Positions 1-11,101 of a stretch of 64,000 nucleotides of DNA are shown here, piece by piece. The translations under genes were made by a program, and so were the position numbers. The notes beneath the pieces were generated by a model. It did not search any database, had not been told where the DNA came from, and saw nothing but the letters and a program-made list of their open reading frames with translations. Within the stretch, counting starts at the first letter, position 1. Every line of letters starts with the position of its first letter. This DNA is from Heterocephalus glaber (taxonomy: Eukaryota; Chordata; Mammalia; Rodentia; Bathyergidae): NCBI RefSeq assembly GCF_000247695.1, contig NW_004624743.1, positions 5,228,522 through 5,292,521 of the forward strand. The letters are read 5' to 3'.

Positions 1-2437
1 CTCTATTGTAAAATATGAACTTTTCTATACTCTTCTGGCATCCACCTAAGTATCAAAATGATCCTAGTAGAATGTTACATCTGTACCCTGTAGGGCTTCA
101 TACAAATTAAGTTGGAGCCTCCAGATTATTTACATTTTGATAAGAAAAAATGCCTTATTGAAAAAAAATCAATACAGCATATTAAAATTCCAGGCACCAA
201 GGCAAGTTACTATGGCAGATATTTTTGAGCAAGATGTTTTGAATCTAGCTGATAAAAGAGAAGTAAACACTGCTTAATTGTGCATAACTAAATATCTGTG
301 AAAAATAGAGATGCTTTAATAAGAATGCTTTAAAAATTAGAACCATTCATAGATTCTTCTATCTGTACACAGTGCTGTCATATTTGGAAGACTGCCTAAA
401 TAATGATTTAACCTCAATTTTATGCCTGATCCTTTATACAAAATTCTTTCTTCTGAAATCGCTGGTATTTAGTGCATTTAGCAGAAATTACAACTACTAA
501 TTTTTACTACTTGAATCATTTTCATTACAAGTATACTAGAAAATAGTACATTTTTTTCTCAGTCCACCACAGCTTCATTTGTAATAGGTATTGACCTCCT
601 CTTCTTGCTCATTTTTTTCAAGTGGTAACTCTTTCAGAACAGGGGATACAGAACCACACTACTGTGACCCATTAGCTTCTCTTAGGGTATACTGACCAAT
701 GATAGCGCAGTCTGACATTTTTCATCTCTGCACACATAACCTTAGACACATTCCCAACCCAAAAGGTTAGAGACCACCAAAAGCCCAACTGAAAGGACCC
801 AGAATGTTAACCCTTCCTCTTAATTTCCTGGTAACGGTAGGCTAATTATTTAACAATGGGGAAAACAGCGCCTTGCTCAAATAGTTGGAGAGGGTTATGA
901 AAATCCTATACCTCTTGCTGCTTTCAAAAAATTTAGCTATTTCCATAGTAGAACAAGGGCTGACAAACTAATTGTAAGTGTTACAATTTAATTTTTTTAT
1001 TTAAGACTGCACAGGCATTTGTGTTTTGTGACACATATCCTCTGATGTAAAGACATAGCGGTGAGGAATGAAGCAAGGAGAAGTCTACGCTTTGTAGCTC
1101 ACTAAAGGAAAATTTTAAAGCAGCGTTTTGAATGTGGGTGAAACATTTGCACTACCTTCTGGTACTGCAGTAAACAGATTTAGACAGGAATTTGGCTTCT
1201 GAGGAGCAATGGGATAATGAAGCCAGCATTTCCATGCTGCACTGGTAGGCAGGCTAAAACCGTGGGGCTGTTACCCTTCACTGGACTGTGAGCTCTATGA
1301 ACTCATAATCCATTTGGAGTGAAGAATGGGAAAGATTGAGCATGTCTTTCATTGGTCTTTCAACGACTGGCCAAGAAACTGAACCAGCAAAATCAGCAGC
1401 ACTGGAATAAAGATTTCATACTACTTATAAAATTCCTAATCTGGACACATGAATAAAACAAATGCAAAGTAGAAAAAGGTAGTAACCAAAAATAAAGAGA
1501 TATACATTCAAAAAGTAAATGAGAGTCTAAAATTCTAAATATAAGCCAGAAAATACAAATATAAGAATATAATATATAATCATATATATTATAAATACAA
1601 GACAGTATTAATATGGAAAATTAAAGTAAATACAAAACAGAAGTAGAAATTCCTAATGTTTAACTATATATAGTCTGCCCAAATATGTATGCACACTTCA
1701 AGAAAAGACAAACCTGTATAAATATTTTAATACATTTTTTGAAACATCATGAGATTCATACAAATTACTTTTGGCCTCTACAGTTACAATAGGTGCACAA
1801 AGTAGGGGTCATGAGCTTTCAGACATTTCTTATTTTTCTCTCCCTGAAGTGTGTGTATGTTTTTTGGGCCTCCCTGCATAGTGTGACAGTTTGTGTGTTC
1901 CAAGGACAATTGAATCATTACCTGTATCACACATGCCCTTCTTCCAGCAAGATTTAAGGTTTATTTTTTTCAGTACCTGAACCTGGGGATGGATTCATGA
2001 TACCATGAACAATGGATTCTTATTGAAGAGACTTATGCCAAACACCTACACGTTAGTTCTGGGCCATTTCCTGCATCTGACTGTTTGAGGATCTAAGAAG
2101 TCAGGCGAATCTCAGGAGAAAGGAAACAGTAGAGAGTGAAAGAGCAAGACATTGAAGGAAAAAGAGAAGTACTACAATTTTTGTTACATTTTGAATAATC
2201 TTGAGGAGTGATAAGTAGTGAAATATTTTTGAATTATCTGAAGAACTGTGTTTATCATTTGTATGCATGCACACTTAAACCTACTTATATTGTATTTTCT
2301 TAACATAAACATTAAAATATATTTTAATATTGAGAAACTATTTAATAACGAAAAATCATGTATATAATAAAATTCTCTTGTATCTGAAGTTATGTGCCAA
2401 ATCAAATTATTTTATGCATTCATTTTGTTTCACTTTA
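1..2437. other. Unassigned AT-rich DNA
   Basis: No open reading frame of credible length, splice-framed exon or recognisable recent repeat was seen. The part from about 1430 to 1760 is especially A/T-rich, with short TATA runs. Old, unrecognisable repeats are likely but cannot be named by eye. Confidence 0.5.
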
Positions 2438-2522
2438 TTTCTTTATGTTTTGGTACTAGGAATTGAACTGAGGGCCTCACACTTGCCAGTCAGGCACTGT
2501 GCCACTGACCTATGTTCCTTGC
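2438..2522 (-). mobile_element. ID-like tRNA-derived SINE, decayed
   Basis: Read on the minus strand, this is a tRNA-like head; on the plus strand one sees the reversed B box (ggaattgaactgagg), the 'ccagtcaggcactgtgccactga' type arm in mutated form, and a T-rich tail complement on the left. A 9-base direct repeat, ttcacttta, occurs at 2429-2437 and 2523-2531 and fits a target-site duplication. It is more diverged than the copies near 21 and 54 kb, so it is older. Confidence 0.75.
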
Positions 2523-2548
2523 TTCACTTTAAAAGAGTAGAAAATATT

Positions 2549-2634
2549 GGGCCAGGGATTTAGCTCAGTGGTTCCGGAACCTGCCTAGCAAGTCCAAGGT
2601 CCCAAGTTCGATCCTTGGTACCAAGAAAAAAAAA
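2549..2634 (+). mobile_element. ID-like tRNA-derived SINE
   Basis: Begins gggccagggatttagctcag (tRNA A box), carries the B box at about 2605-2615 (gttcgatcc) and ends in an A-rich tail. A near-perfect duplication, gtagaaaatat at 2537-2547 and gtagaacatat at 2643-2653, flanks it. It points towards the decayed minus-strand copy only 26 bases to its left. Confidence 0.9.
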
Positions 2635-2653
2635 GGAGGGGGGTAGAACATAT

Positions 2654-3545
2654 AAACTTTGTGAAGAGGAAATTAACATCATTTAGTTTATTTTGTGAAA
2701 ATAATATAATCATTGCAATGAAGGCAAGCAACAATAGTCTATCAATGACGCTCAATGGTCAAAATCTTCAGTAAGCCAAATGTAGAAACCTTGTAACATT
2801 TTGTCAAGTTTAATTAAAGGACTATATTTATGAATGGAGCATAATTGGTGATTTTTATAGCAAGGATGGTTCATTACATATTTTCTGAAATTGCTTTTAT
2901 GGAAAATAATCCACTGGCTGAAAAATGAAAATAGTTACCATAAAGAAATACCTCAGTGCAAATAAAATATGACACTTATGTTTATTTGTAGCTATAGAAG
3001 CAAATGTGATAAAATACTAAAAGCAATTCTCTTAAAGTGACAAATTCAGATATTTGCAAAGATCATTTTATTCATTTTTCGATATTGTCTGAGGGGAAGT
3101 AAGCTATAGGACAAGGCTATAAAATAAATAAGAAATACAATATGAAATAAGGAAGGGCAGGCTATATTTTTTGAATTTATGAAATTGAAAGGACAAAAAA
3201 AAACCCCACCAAAAGTAATATAATTTATCGTGTTCCTGGATATATCATCAACCACCAAATGTGAAATAAATATGAAATAAAAAATGAAATAGACAATGTT
3301 GAAATAAAAAATTAAGTAGTTTAGATTTAATATACAGTATCCAATAAACTCAAAGGTAACTAGGAATGAAACTTACTTAAGAATGATGGAGCAAAAACAT
3401 GGATAGTCCTTTTAGAAACAAACAATAAAGAGAACAAAGTTTGTTACAGAAGGCAGCTTAATTAAGGGACAGATGGGAAGAACAAAATTACAATGCAAAG
3501 ATCTAAGCAAAGATGTATTTGTATGAGTAGTAAGCATTTCAAAAT
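2654..3545. other. Unassigned AT-rich DNA
   Basis: Many short A-rich runs and no supported gene or named repeat. Repeated 'gaaataaa' words between 3250 and 3310 suggest low-complexity sequence only. Confidence 0.45.
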
Positions 3546-3549
3546 TATT

Positions 3550-3930
3550 AAATAAGAAGATACAAATGTCAAAGAACAAAACTGAAAATTTGGGGAAGAA
3601 AGTTACAGAATCAATATATCAGTTAAAATGCTCCTTGGCATGCAATGAGGGCATAAAAGTTCAAAGCACAGTAGCATATATAGACCAAAATCATAAGTTA
3701 AGGATAAATGGAATATAAGGGCTGACATTACCATGCATTTTCAAAGATCAGTAAGATATATCTTGCTGCATAAGGGATAGGGTTATAAATTGCCACAAGT
3801 ACTCAGAAGATCAATTTGGCAACATGGAATAAGTATGAATGTGTGAATGCTGAAAGCCCATCCAATCTGCTTCTGTGTGTGGATACCCTAGAGCCCAAGG
3901 GCACTGCACACGCAGTGATAGGAAGTGAAT
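3550..3930 (+). repeat. Possible ancient L1 3' region
   Basis: Phrases such as 'agatcaatttggcaac' and 'ggataccctagag' resemble the 3' untranslated region of old mammalian L1 in sense orientation. The resemblance is partial and the limits are approximate. A translated search would settle it. Confidence 0.35.
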
Positions 3931-5040
3931 TTATTTGGCATTTCAGAAGAATTTTTCATAGTCATTTATAATATCTGAAAATCCTCCTGTCAGTTAGAGA
4001 AGGAAAGTTCAGCTTTAATCACTGGGGTAAGTTACAGAAAGCAAGAACGTGTGTCAGAATCGCAAGCAATTCCATTCTAGTAGGTAGAGGGAACAAGGTG
4101 ATAAAGAGTTGGCATGTTTATCTCCATCAAAAAAGAAAATTTGTTTATTTTCTTTTACAAATAAAATACATTAATTTTCTTCTGAATTTGTAGAATAAAA
4201 GCAATAACTCTATGAGGGAACAGACTTTATGAAGAGGTTGCAATTGCTGGGTTGATAGAAAATGAAATCAAATATAAAGTAGGGAATTCAAACTCAGTTG
4301 CTGCCTTTTTATTCACATACACAGGCTGAAAAGCTGCACATTTTATAGTGAAACAGTAATTAATTAATACATCTTGCCTGGAAAAATTCCCAGTACACCC
4401 AATTTATAGTAAGCATTAATTGGTCCCAAGAACATTTCAACTAATGAATGTTCCCTTTAAATGTTCTGTTAGTATCTCTACTTTTTATTTCCACTTTATC
4501 CTTGCTCTGGTATAAATCAGCTCATGTTAGCTGAAGAAAACACAGTAGTTGTCATTATTTAGTGACACCTTCTGCTATCTTCCTTGATTGTTTTAGTCAG
4601 TTTCCCTGTTACATTTGTGTTTCTCTTTGTGAGACCCTCAGGGCAAAAGTTCACAGAGAGTGAAATAAAGCTCCCTGCTATGATACCAGTTTACCAATTT
4701 CCGATCAAGAAGTTCTCTGCAGAAAGAGAAGACCTTGATTCACAAGTGTTTAGTTTCTTTCATTGCTGATTTCCAGATGTTTTAATTACATATCCTAATG
4801 CATCTCTTGACAATGAAGCTATTAAAGGGAACAGGAAAGCCATAGACAGCTGGTGTTCCATCAGGCTTCCTAAGTCACATCTCTTGCATTTCCAGGGATC
4901 TCCTTTTGTAGCTCTCAGGCCTCACTATGGAGGAAGAAGAAAGGAGGGTCAATAGTGCTCTACATGGGAAACTCCACCGATGGAAGCAAAATAAATTGCA
5001 CTATTCATTTATTTTAAACATTATAAATAACATTTGATAG
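3931..5040. other. Unassigned DNA
   Basis: No gene or repeat recognised. Only short open frames occur, with no exon-like boundaries. Confidence 0.4.
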
Positions 5041-5044
5041 GAAT

Positions 5045-5460
5045 ATTTTTTTATTCATGAAGTTTATTGGTACATTTTAGGTATACGGTATGATGACATT
5101 CATCATTGGGAATTTGTACCTTTACATGATGTATCTTGGTTCTTATTTTATCCCCATTTGCCCGCTCTCCCCTTCCAAGATCATTGCTGACACATAAAGT
5201 GAAATTTCTATTTTGTTCTAACATCACACGGGCAGAAATTCATTCCTCAAGGATCCTTGCTGTTCCTGCCATTGCTTTCCATTTGTTATTACTTGTCATT
5301 GGGGAACCACATTACATATTTCCTTCAAAATATGTGTATATTGCCCATAAGTTAATGTTTCCTCTCAGTCTTCTAATTGGAAATTTCTACTAAAATATTG
5401 TTCTTATGCATAATTCCCTGTGACCTAATTTAAATATCTCTGTAAAGTTTTGTAAATCAA
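5045..5460 (-). repeat. L1 3' end, antisense
   Basis: The plus strand shows the reversed L1 3' untranslated pattern: a 'gttcattggtacat'-type start, a coastal run of C/T-rich text near 5150-5180, then 'cattgctttcc'-like ORF2-distal text. It resembles the better copies at 7005 and 61495, but is more decayed. Confidence 0.45.
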
Positions 5461-5489
5461 AATTGTAGATGTCAATTAGTATATGAATC

Positions 5490-5665
5490 GGCAGGACACC
5501 CACAATTTAAAGGAGGAGGGGCTTAAGGTGAGGCATGCTTTTGCCTTTGTAGACCATGGTCATCCGGCCACAAGGCTGACATGGCATGGGGAAGGGTGTG
5601 GCAGAGGACAGTTGCTCATCCCACGGTAGCTATGGACACAGAGCGAGAAAGCAGGATCAGCAGCA
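5490..5665 (-). repeat. MaLR-type LTR fragment, antisense
   Basis: The order 'ttaaaggaggaggggctta' ... 'catggggaagggtgtggcag' ... 'cacagagcgagaaag' parallels the copy at 50305-50675 (reversed LTR with purine-rich U3). The family is inferred from that shared pattern. The fragment stops where sense L1 sequence begins. Confidence 0.4.
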
Positions 5666-5669
5666 CCAT

Positions 5670-5925
5670 TCATGACAGCTAAATTCTGTATGCAGCCCAC
5701 CTGTGCACTACAGATGAGTGGATAAAGAAAAGATGGTATTTACCCACAATGAAGCACTCTTTTACTATACAAAAGTCAAGACAAGCTGTCTGTAGAAAGA
5801 TGGATGGACCTTGCCACCTTTCACAGTATAGGACCATGGCACAGCACAAAGGATGAAAGATTACAGTCAACTCCAAGGTCCAAGAGAGCACAGAGAAGTT
5901 CCCTTAACTGAGACCCCACAGTGTG
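5670..5925 (+). repeat. L1 3' untranslated region, sense
   Basis: Contains the typical L1 stretch: 'gatgagtggataaagaaa', the 'aatgaagcactcttttacta' region, then 'agatggatggaccttg'. This is the 3' untranslated pattern seen in many mammalian L1s. It is 5'-truncated with no clear poly(A). Confidence 0.65.
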
Positions 5926-6290
5926 AGAGTCTCATAAAGACTGAAGCCTCTGTGGCTTTTTATTGATAGAACCAAGAAGCAAGGAGAAAGAACAAAGGAA
6001 GGAGGATAGTGCAGGTATTCATGTACAGGATAGGGGAAGGACAGGAGGAGATGAGAGTGGTCTGTTCCAGGACAGACCTTAGGTCAGTCTAAGTGATAAA
6101 TCAGAGCATTCATTCCTTAAGGCAATGTGTTTTGATCCTACTGGGACTTTTGGCCCATTAGGCTATCTTTTAATCTGTATCCAGGAGGTTTAGACCTTGT
6201 GGCTCTAAAGGTCCCTAGTCTCTGCATACCCATTTCATATAGGCCTCTGCCAACGTGGGGGTATGGAAGTCTATCCCATATGATTCCTTC
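5926..6290 (-). repeat. Candidate LTR, antisense
   Basis: On the minus strand a polyadenylation signal (reversed at about 5958-5966, 'tttttattga') is followed by a short R/U5-like stretch ending near 'gactctcaca'. It sits between two L1 pieces. No target duplication was found, so this is a weak call. Confidence 0.3.
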
Positions 6291-6299
6291 ATTTCCTGC

Positions 6300-6770
6300 A
6301 ATATTTGCCTGGGTATGGTAGAGGTGGATCACATGGCAATTCTAGAATGTAAATGTTCTTTTCCATTTCACTCTGTCAATGTACATCTCCACTGACACTG
6401 TGTAAGTGGTTAATTTCTCACACAGTTTTGCAAGTTTATGTTATTTCTTAATAATAGCCATTCTGACTGGGGTGAGATGGAATCACAGTATAGTTTTGAT
6501 TTGCATTTCCCTGAAGGATAAAGATGTTGGAAACTTTTGTATGCTTATTGGTGATTTGTAATTCTTTTTTGTAAGTGTCTGTTTAGATCATGCCCATTTT
6601 GGATTGGCTTATTTTGTTGTTGTTTTGGGTATATTGTCTTTTATGCTTCCTAGTATCTGTAAAATGGACTATCTTACAAAATATTTTTGTATCTTGATGT
6701 TTTATCATTATTTTATATTTATATTTTATATTGCCTCCCTCCTTTCAAGGGATTGTAGATATATAATCTG
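6300..6770 (-). repeat. L1 3' untranslated region, antisense
   Basis: Shows reversed L1 landmarks: 'cacatggcaattctag', 'cattctgactggggtgagat', 'ttttgatttgcatttccctga' in shortened form and 'cccattttggattggctta'. Truncated at both ends and well diverged. Confidence 0.7.
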
Positions 6771-7004
6771 GTATGAAGATTGTAGCATAAACATTGTTTT
6801 TATTGTTCTTGCACTATTATCAATATATTTTATTATATTTTTAAAGTGCAAAGGAAAATCATTGGCTAAGCCCATAGATTTTTCTTCTGCTATGAAATAA
6901 AGTTCCTACTCATAAAAATACATTTTACACACGTGAGATTGAAAATATTTCCATTTTAATTGTTTTGGAGTTTTATTACTGAATTTATTTTATTGGATTT
7001 TATT

Positions 7005-7450
7005 TATTTTTCTTAGTACACATTTGTAGTGGATAACAATTACATTCCTCCTGGGAAGTTGGTGCATGGACACAATAGCTCTTAATTTCTTTTTTCTCAT
7101 CCCCTTTCTCTTCCTCCTTCCTTCTCTCTCCATCTCCTGGTCATTTTCCCCTTTGCAGTAGATCTATCTCCTGGTTTCCTATAATCTATCTTTTATTTTG
7201 CTCTTTAGTTATAATTTGAGTTTCTCATATAAAAGAAACCACACCATATTGAAGCTTGTGTGTCTGATTTATTTCACTTAGCATTATAGTCTCAAGGTGC
7301 ATCTGTTTTCCTACAAATCACTCATGTTTCCTTTTTATGGCTGAGTAGTACTCTGTCGTGTGTAAATGCCACACTGTCTTTGTTCATTCGTCTGTTGAGG
7401 GGCATATAGGTTGCTTTCAAGATTTAGTTATGATGAACTGTTTTAGTTTT
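7005..7450 (-). repeat. L1 3' end, antisense
   Basis: Reversed L1 3' end of the same lineage as 44495, 59083 and 61495: 'gttggtgcatggacacaat', a C/T-rich block, 'gagtttctcatataaaagaaa', 'ggctgagtagtactctg' and 'tgttcattcgtctgttgag'. The right end abuts a short A-rich duplication at 7453. Confidence 0.75.
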
Positions 7451-7452
7451 TT

Positions 7453-7501
7453 AAAACTTGGAGCTACAAAAAAAACCAAAAAACAAAAACTTGGAGCTAC
7501 A
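7453..7501 (+). repeat. A-tail-only insertion between 16-base direct repeats
   Basis: aaaacttggagctaca occurs exactly at 7453-7468 and 7486-7501, separated by 17 A-rich bases (aaaaaaaccaaaaaaca). This matches the footprint of target-primed reverse transcription that copied little more than a poly(A) tail. A slippage duplication is an alternative. Confidence 0.55.
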
Positions 7502-7509
7502 TTAGTGAC

Positions 7510-9040
7510 AACAAATTCTTTAATGTAGGAAAATTTAGTTTTCACAGCAATAAAAATTTTAATTCATTGAAATATATGTAATTAACTTTAGAGTCACTGT
7601 TTATGTTTCATCAAAGAAATTTCCAATTAATCTAATTAGATGCCAAACGCTTTTCACAAAAAGCTAAGGAATTAAACAAGTTCAATATTACTTAAATTTA
7701 CTTGCATTCACAAATATATGTGACATGATTTGTTAATTTTGCATGATGTGTATTCAATTACTTTATGTGATAATTGTGTGAACCATTGCTTTTATCATTT
7801 TAGTACTCCAGCAATTGGATAGAATAAGGGAAACAAGGATATCTAGAAATGAAGGTAGTTTTATTGTGGGTATTAATTACACAAAATACATTTCGAAAAT
7901 GTATTTGAAAGAGCATCATGCAGCACCACATGGAAATGTGAAGAGAAAGTTCCACAGATCACAGGCCATCTCTGACAAACATGTAGAATTAGGATTCAGT
8001 GCGCTGTGTGCATCAGCGCTGTGCTGCATGGCAGGGACTCCACTCTGCTTTTCTGCTAACAAGAACAAGTGAAGATGGCTTACTAGTGTGTAAAAAATAC
8101 CGCACCACATCTCCTGTGGAATATGTCGAGGCAAGGAGATCTCCACTAACCGAGATCTTGCAGTTCCTGGTGGAGTTGCAGTTCCTTCTACTTTGAATGG
8201 AACAGTACAGTCTTGGTGCCCTCACAGATTTAGGTGAAGGTGTTCCAAGGGATTCACTCAAACTTCATATCCAATAACTCACTGCCGTGGAAAACAAATC
8301 GGGCTGGGCAATCTTGTTTATCCTTGCAAAGACCAAGGAAAACACATTAAGATCACAGAAAATAAAAATTTGGCTTTACTAACAAACTATAAGAGCAAGT
8401 CTCACTAATTGCATTTGATGGTTTAATATATGTGATTTATTTTAAATTGCTTGTTGAATTAAATTATAGACCATTTTCTTGCTTCTACCTGAAATGTATC
8501 CTGTAAATGAATTACAATTGCAATGTGTTGCCCTAAGGATTTTAGTTTTTAAATGCAATCAATTTTGATATTTTCAAACTACTTAAAACTGAGATTTGCC
8601 TTCCTAGTAATTTTAGCAAAGTAATAATTTGACACGAAATGAAAATGTAAAAAATATAAATAATAGTTTCCTTTGTGTTCTTTTCCCCTAATTTAATGAT
8701 CAATTATATCATAATTAAATGTTTTGGAAGTAAAAGCCATATTTTAATCTTTCACTTTTTCAAATCTATAATTCCTGCTCCTCTGTATAATTTTCATAGA
8801 CATTTTTAATCATAAATCATTTTTACTTACATAGACATATGTTTGTTTTTTTAGGGTATTTATTTATTAGCTACATTTCTGACCATCAGTATATCATCTT
8901 TACCATCATCTTTTAGGCTGTTTTACAAAAATTCACTTCACAAAATTTGTCTTTGCTGTCTACCAGTTCTTTTACTCTACTTGGGTGGTCCCTTAAATGT
9001 GTCTTTCCAATTTTTATAATTAGAGCTACATTTCTGGAAG
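7510..9040. other. Unassigned AT-rich DNA
   Basis: No named repeat or gene. The patch 7900-8260 has overlapping short open frames on both strands and a higher GC content, but no coding signature I recognise. Confidence 0.4.
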
Positions 9041-9054
9041 TTTTGATTCAAATG

Positions 9055-9375
9055 GAGTATTTTTTTAATCCATAAGGAAGAATAAAATCATGTCATTCAA
9101 TGGAAAATAGATGGAATTGGAGATCATCATTGTAAATGAAATAAACCAGCTTAGAAAGTCACATTTCCTCTCACATATGGAATGTAGATAGAAAGGAAGC
9201 GATGGAAACCAGAATGGGAATACTAGGGAAGAGAGGGTGTAGGGGGAGAGGAGAGCAGGTAAGGGCAGGCAGAACAAGGGAAGTAGGGTGAAGTAATCTT
9301 CCGCATATATGAAAGCTCCAGGAGGAGGTCCACGATGCTGCACAATTAATATGGGCTAATCAAATATAATAAAAT
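9055..9375 (+). repeat. L1 3' end, sense
   Basis: Sense L1 3' untranslated region: 'tgtaaatgaaataaaccag', then 'tcctctcacatatggaatg', a purine-rich G/A block (9180-9300), and the terminal 'aatataataaaata'. The purine block is the usual L1 3' polypurine region. Confidence 0.7.
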
Positions 9376-10540
9376 ATGAATCAATACTAAAACATACTTA
9401 AGATATATTTATTGATAAGTTTGTTAACTTTAATGAGGAATAACATTTACAATTTAATTGTTACTGTGTGTTATATGTTATCATAATGTTCACCTATGAG
9501 GTGAAAAGGATAAAATCCTACTCCAAGCTGCAATGTTCATGAGCACTAAAAAATTAATATTTAATGTCAAAATTTCAAAGTGTACTCCCAGTGAGTGCTC
9601 TTTTTCCAACCATTAGACACTTTCTACTGTGGAAAATTGGGTGTATAAAGAGTATTCTGTGTAGGATTTCTTCATGTTCCAAACATCAAATCTGACTCAG
9701 TAGAAACATGAAAATCTCTACCTCAACTGTACTAGATTTAATTTTTCATGTGATACCCTTCTTAGGTATTTTAATTGAAAATAAAACAGAAGTTCTCAAA
9801 AGCAACGCATTTTACTTGGATTGTAGTAAATAAGAAGGAAAAGAAGAATGTAATACTATTCAAATGGTAAACACTTCTTTAAAAAGTGTTTCCTAATATT
9901 TAAATGTCAGATAACTCAACTTACATATGTATTTGTGTGTATTTATATATTTACCATCTATTATCTCCTTGTCATTTATCTGTCCATCCTTCTGAAATAT
10001 GAAAGTGGCCATGTCCTTAAATTTACCAGTGCAACTACCATTTTCTCTGTGCTGAGGGAGACTTTTTGATAAATACTTCAAATACAAATGCCTTGCTGTA
10101 TAGAGTTCGGATCTACTGGCACAGAGGCCTCTCTGTGTGGATTTGGATTATAGAAAATAAATTAAATGGCAGCAATTTCGAGAAAGGAAGAGACAGGAAA
10201 CAAGGGAGCCAATACACAGAGACATTTAAAGTTTCTGTTGGTTCCTAGGGAAGTCATTGAAGAGGGTGACAGTTGTGAATTCATGTGGGGGAAATAGCAC
10301 ACATAAAAGTGAGATCTGGAGAGTGTAAGTAATGAAAATAAAGCAATTTGAGACATGTGGAAGAAAATGAGGGATTTTGTTTGATCTTTCAATGAAGATT
10401 TTTGCCTAGGTCACTTCAGTGTCTATTTTCGGTCAGTCTGGCTCACACCATTCCTCCTGCCCACCTAATAACCTGAAGCATAGAAACTAAGGCAGAAACA
10501 GCTCCCTCCCCACTGCCGCCACCAGTGTTCAGCCTGTGAT
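9376..10540. other. Unassigned AT-rich DNA
   Basis: Nothing recognisable except short A/T runs. Confidence 0.4.
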
Positions 10541-10544
10541 ATCC

Positions 10545-10710
10545 TGAGGGCCACGGTTAGCTATTTGTCTGTTTTAGTAAAAAAAAAGTTTATTGCAACT
10601 CAGCAGTTCCCGTCTGTTTCCTTCTTTCAAGTAACAAGGACGATCTACTCATAAAGCTTAAATATTGACTATCTGGCCCATTCCAGAAATAAAATTTCTG
10701 ATCTTTATCC
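10545..10710. mobile_element. Decayed hAT-Charlie-type DNA transposon fragment
   Basis: The text 'agtttattgcaactcagca' and 'attgactatctggcccattc' followed by 'cagaaataaaatttctgatc' fits the reversed interior and end of a common mammalian non-autonomous hAT element, whose ends read like 'ctatctggccctttacagaa'. Terminal repeats and duplication are too decayed to define the edges. Confidence 0.45.
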
Positions 10711-10937
10711 CGCATTAACAAATCATATACCTCATAAGATTTGGGTACAGAATTGGAAAATTCATTAAAATTTTGTTAAACCAAATATTTAAAATTTTTT
10801 ATTTTAAATGATTTCTATCATTTTAAAGCCAGAGCTTCTGAAAAAGACTCTTCATAACAGATAAATGCTCATCAAAGTTCAGGAAAAACATATTGACTTT
10901 TTTAGATAGTACTTTTCTCATTTATTTTATTTTATTT

Positions 10938-11101
10938 CTTGAGACAGAGTTTCACTCTGTAATCCCCACTGGCCTTTAACTCACCATGTAGTCCAGGCTA
11001 GACTTAAACTCACTTTGCATTCCTAGCTGACCTAGAACTCACAGAGCTTAGCCTGCCTCAGCCTCTGCAGTGCTGGGACTACAGGGCCACCACAGCCCGC
11101 T
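10938..11101 (-). mobile_element. B1 SINE (7SL-derived), antisense
   Basis: Reads 'gagacagagtttcactctgt' at the start and 'cctcagcctctgcagtgctg' near the end, then a 'gccaccacagcccg' 5' end. This is the classic reversed 7SL/B1 pattern, preceded by a T-rich tail complement at 10921-10938. Slightly longer than a standard B1, with an internal repeat of the 'ctagacttaaactcac / ctgacctagaactcac' type. Confidence 0.85.

Noticed and set aside
2549..2634. Functional tRNA gene
   Set aside because: The A and B boxes are those of a SINE head; an A-tail and target duplication show retrotransposition, and the acceptor stem does not close as in a tRNA.
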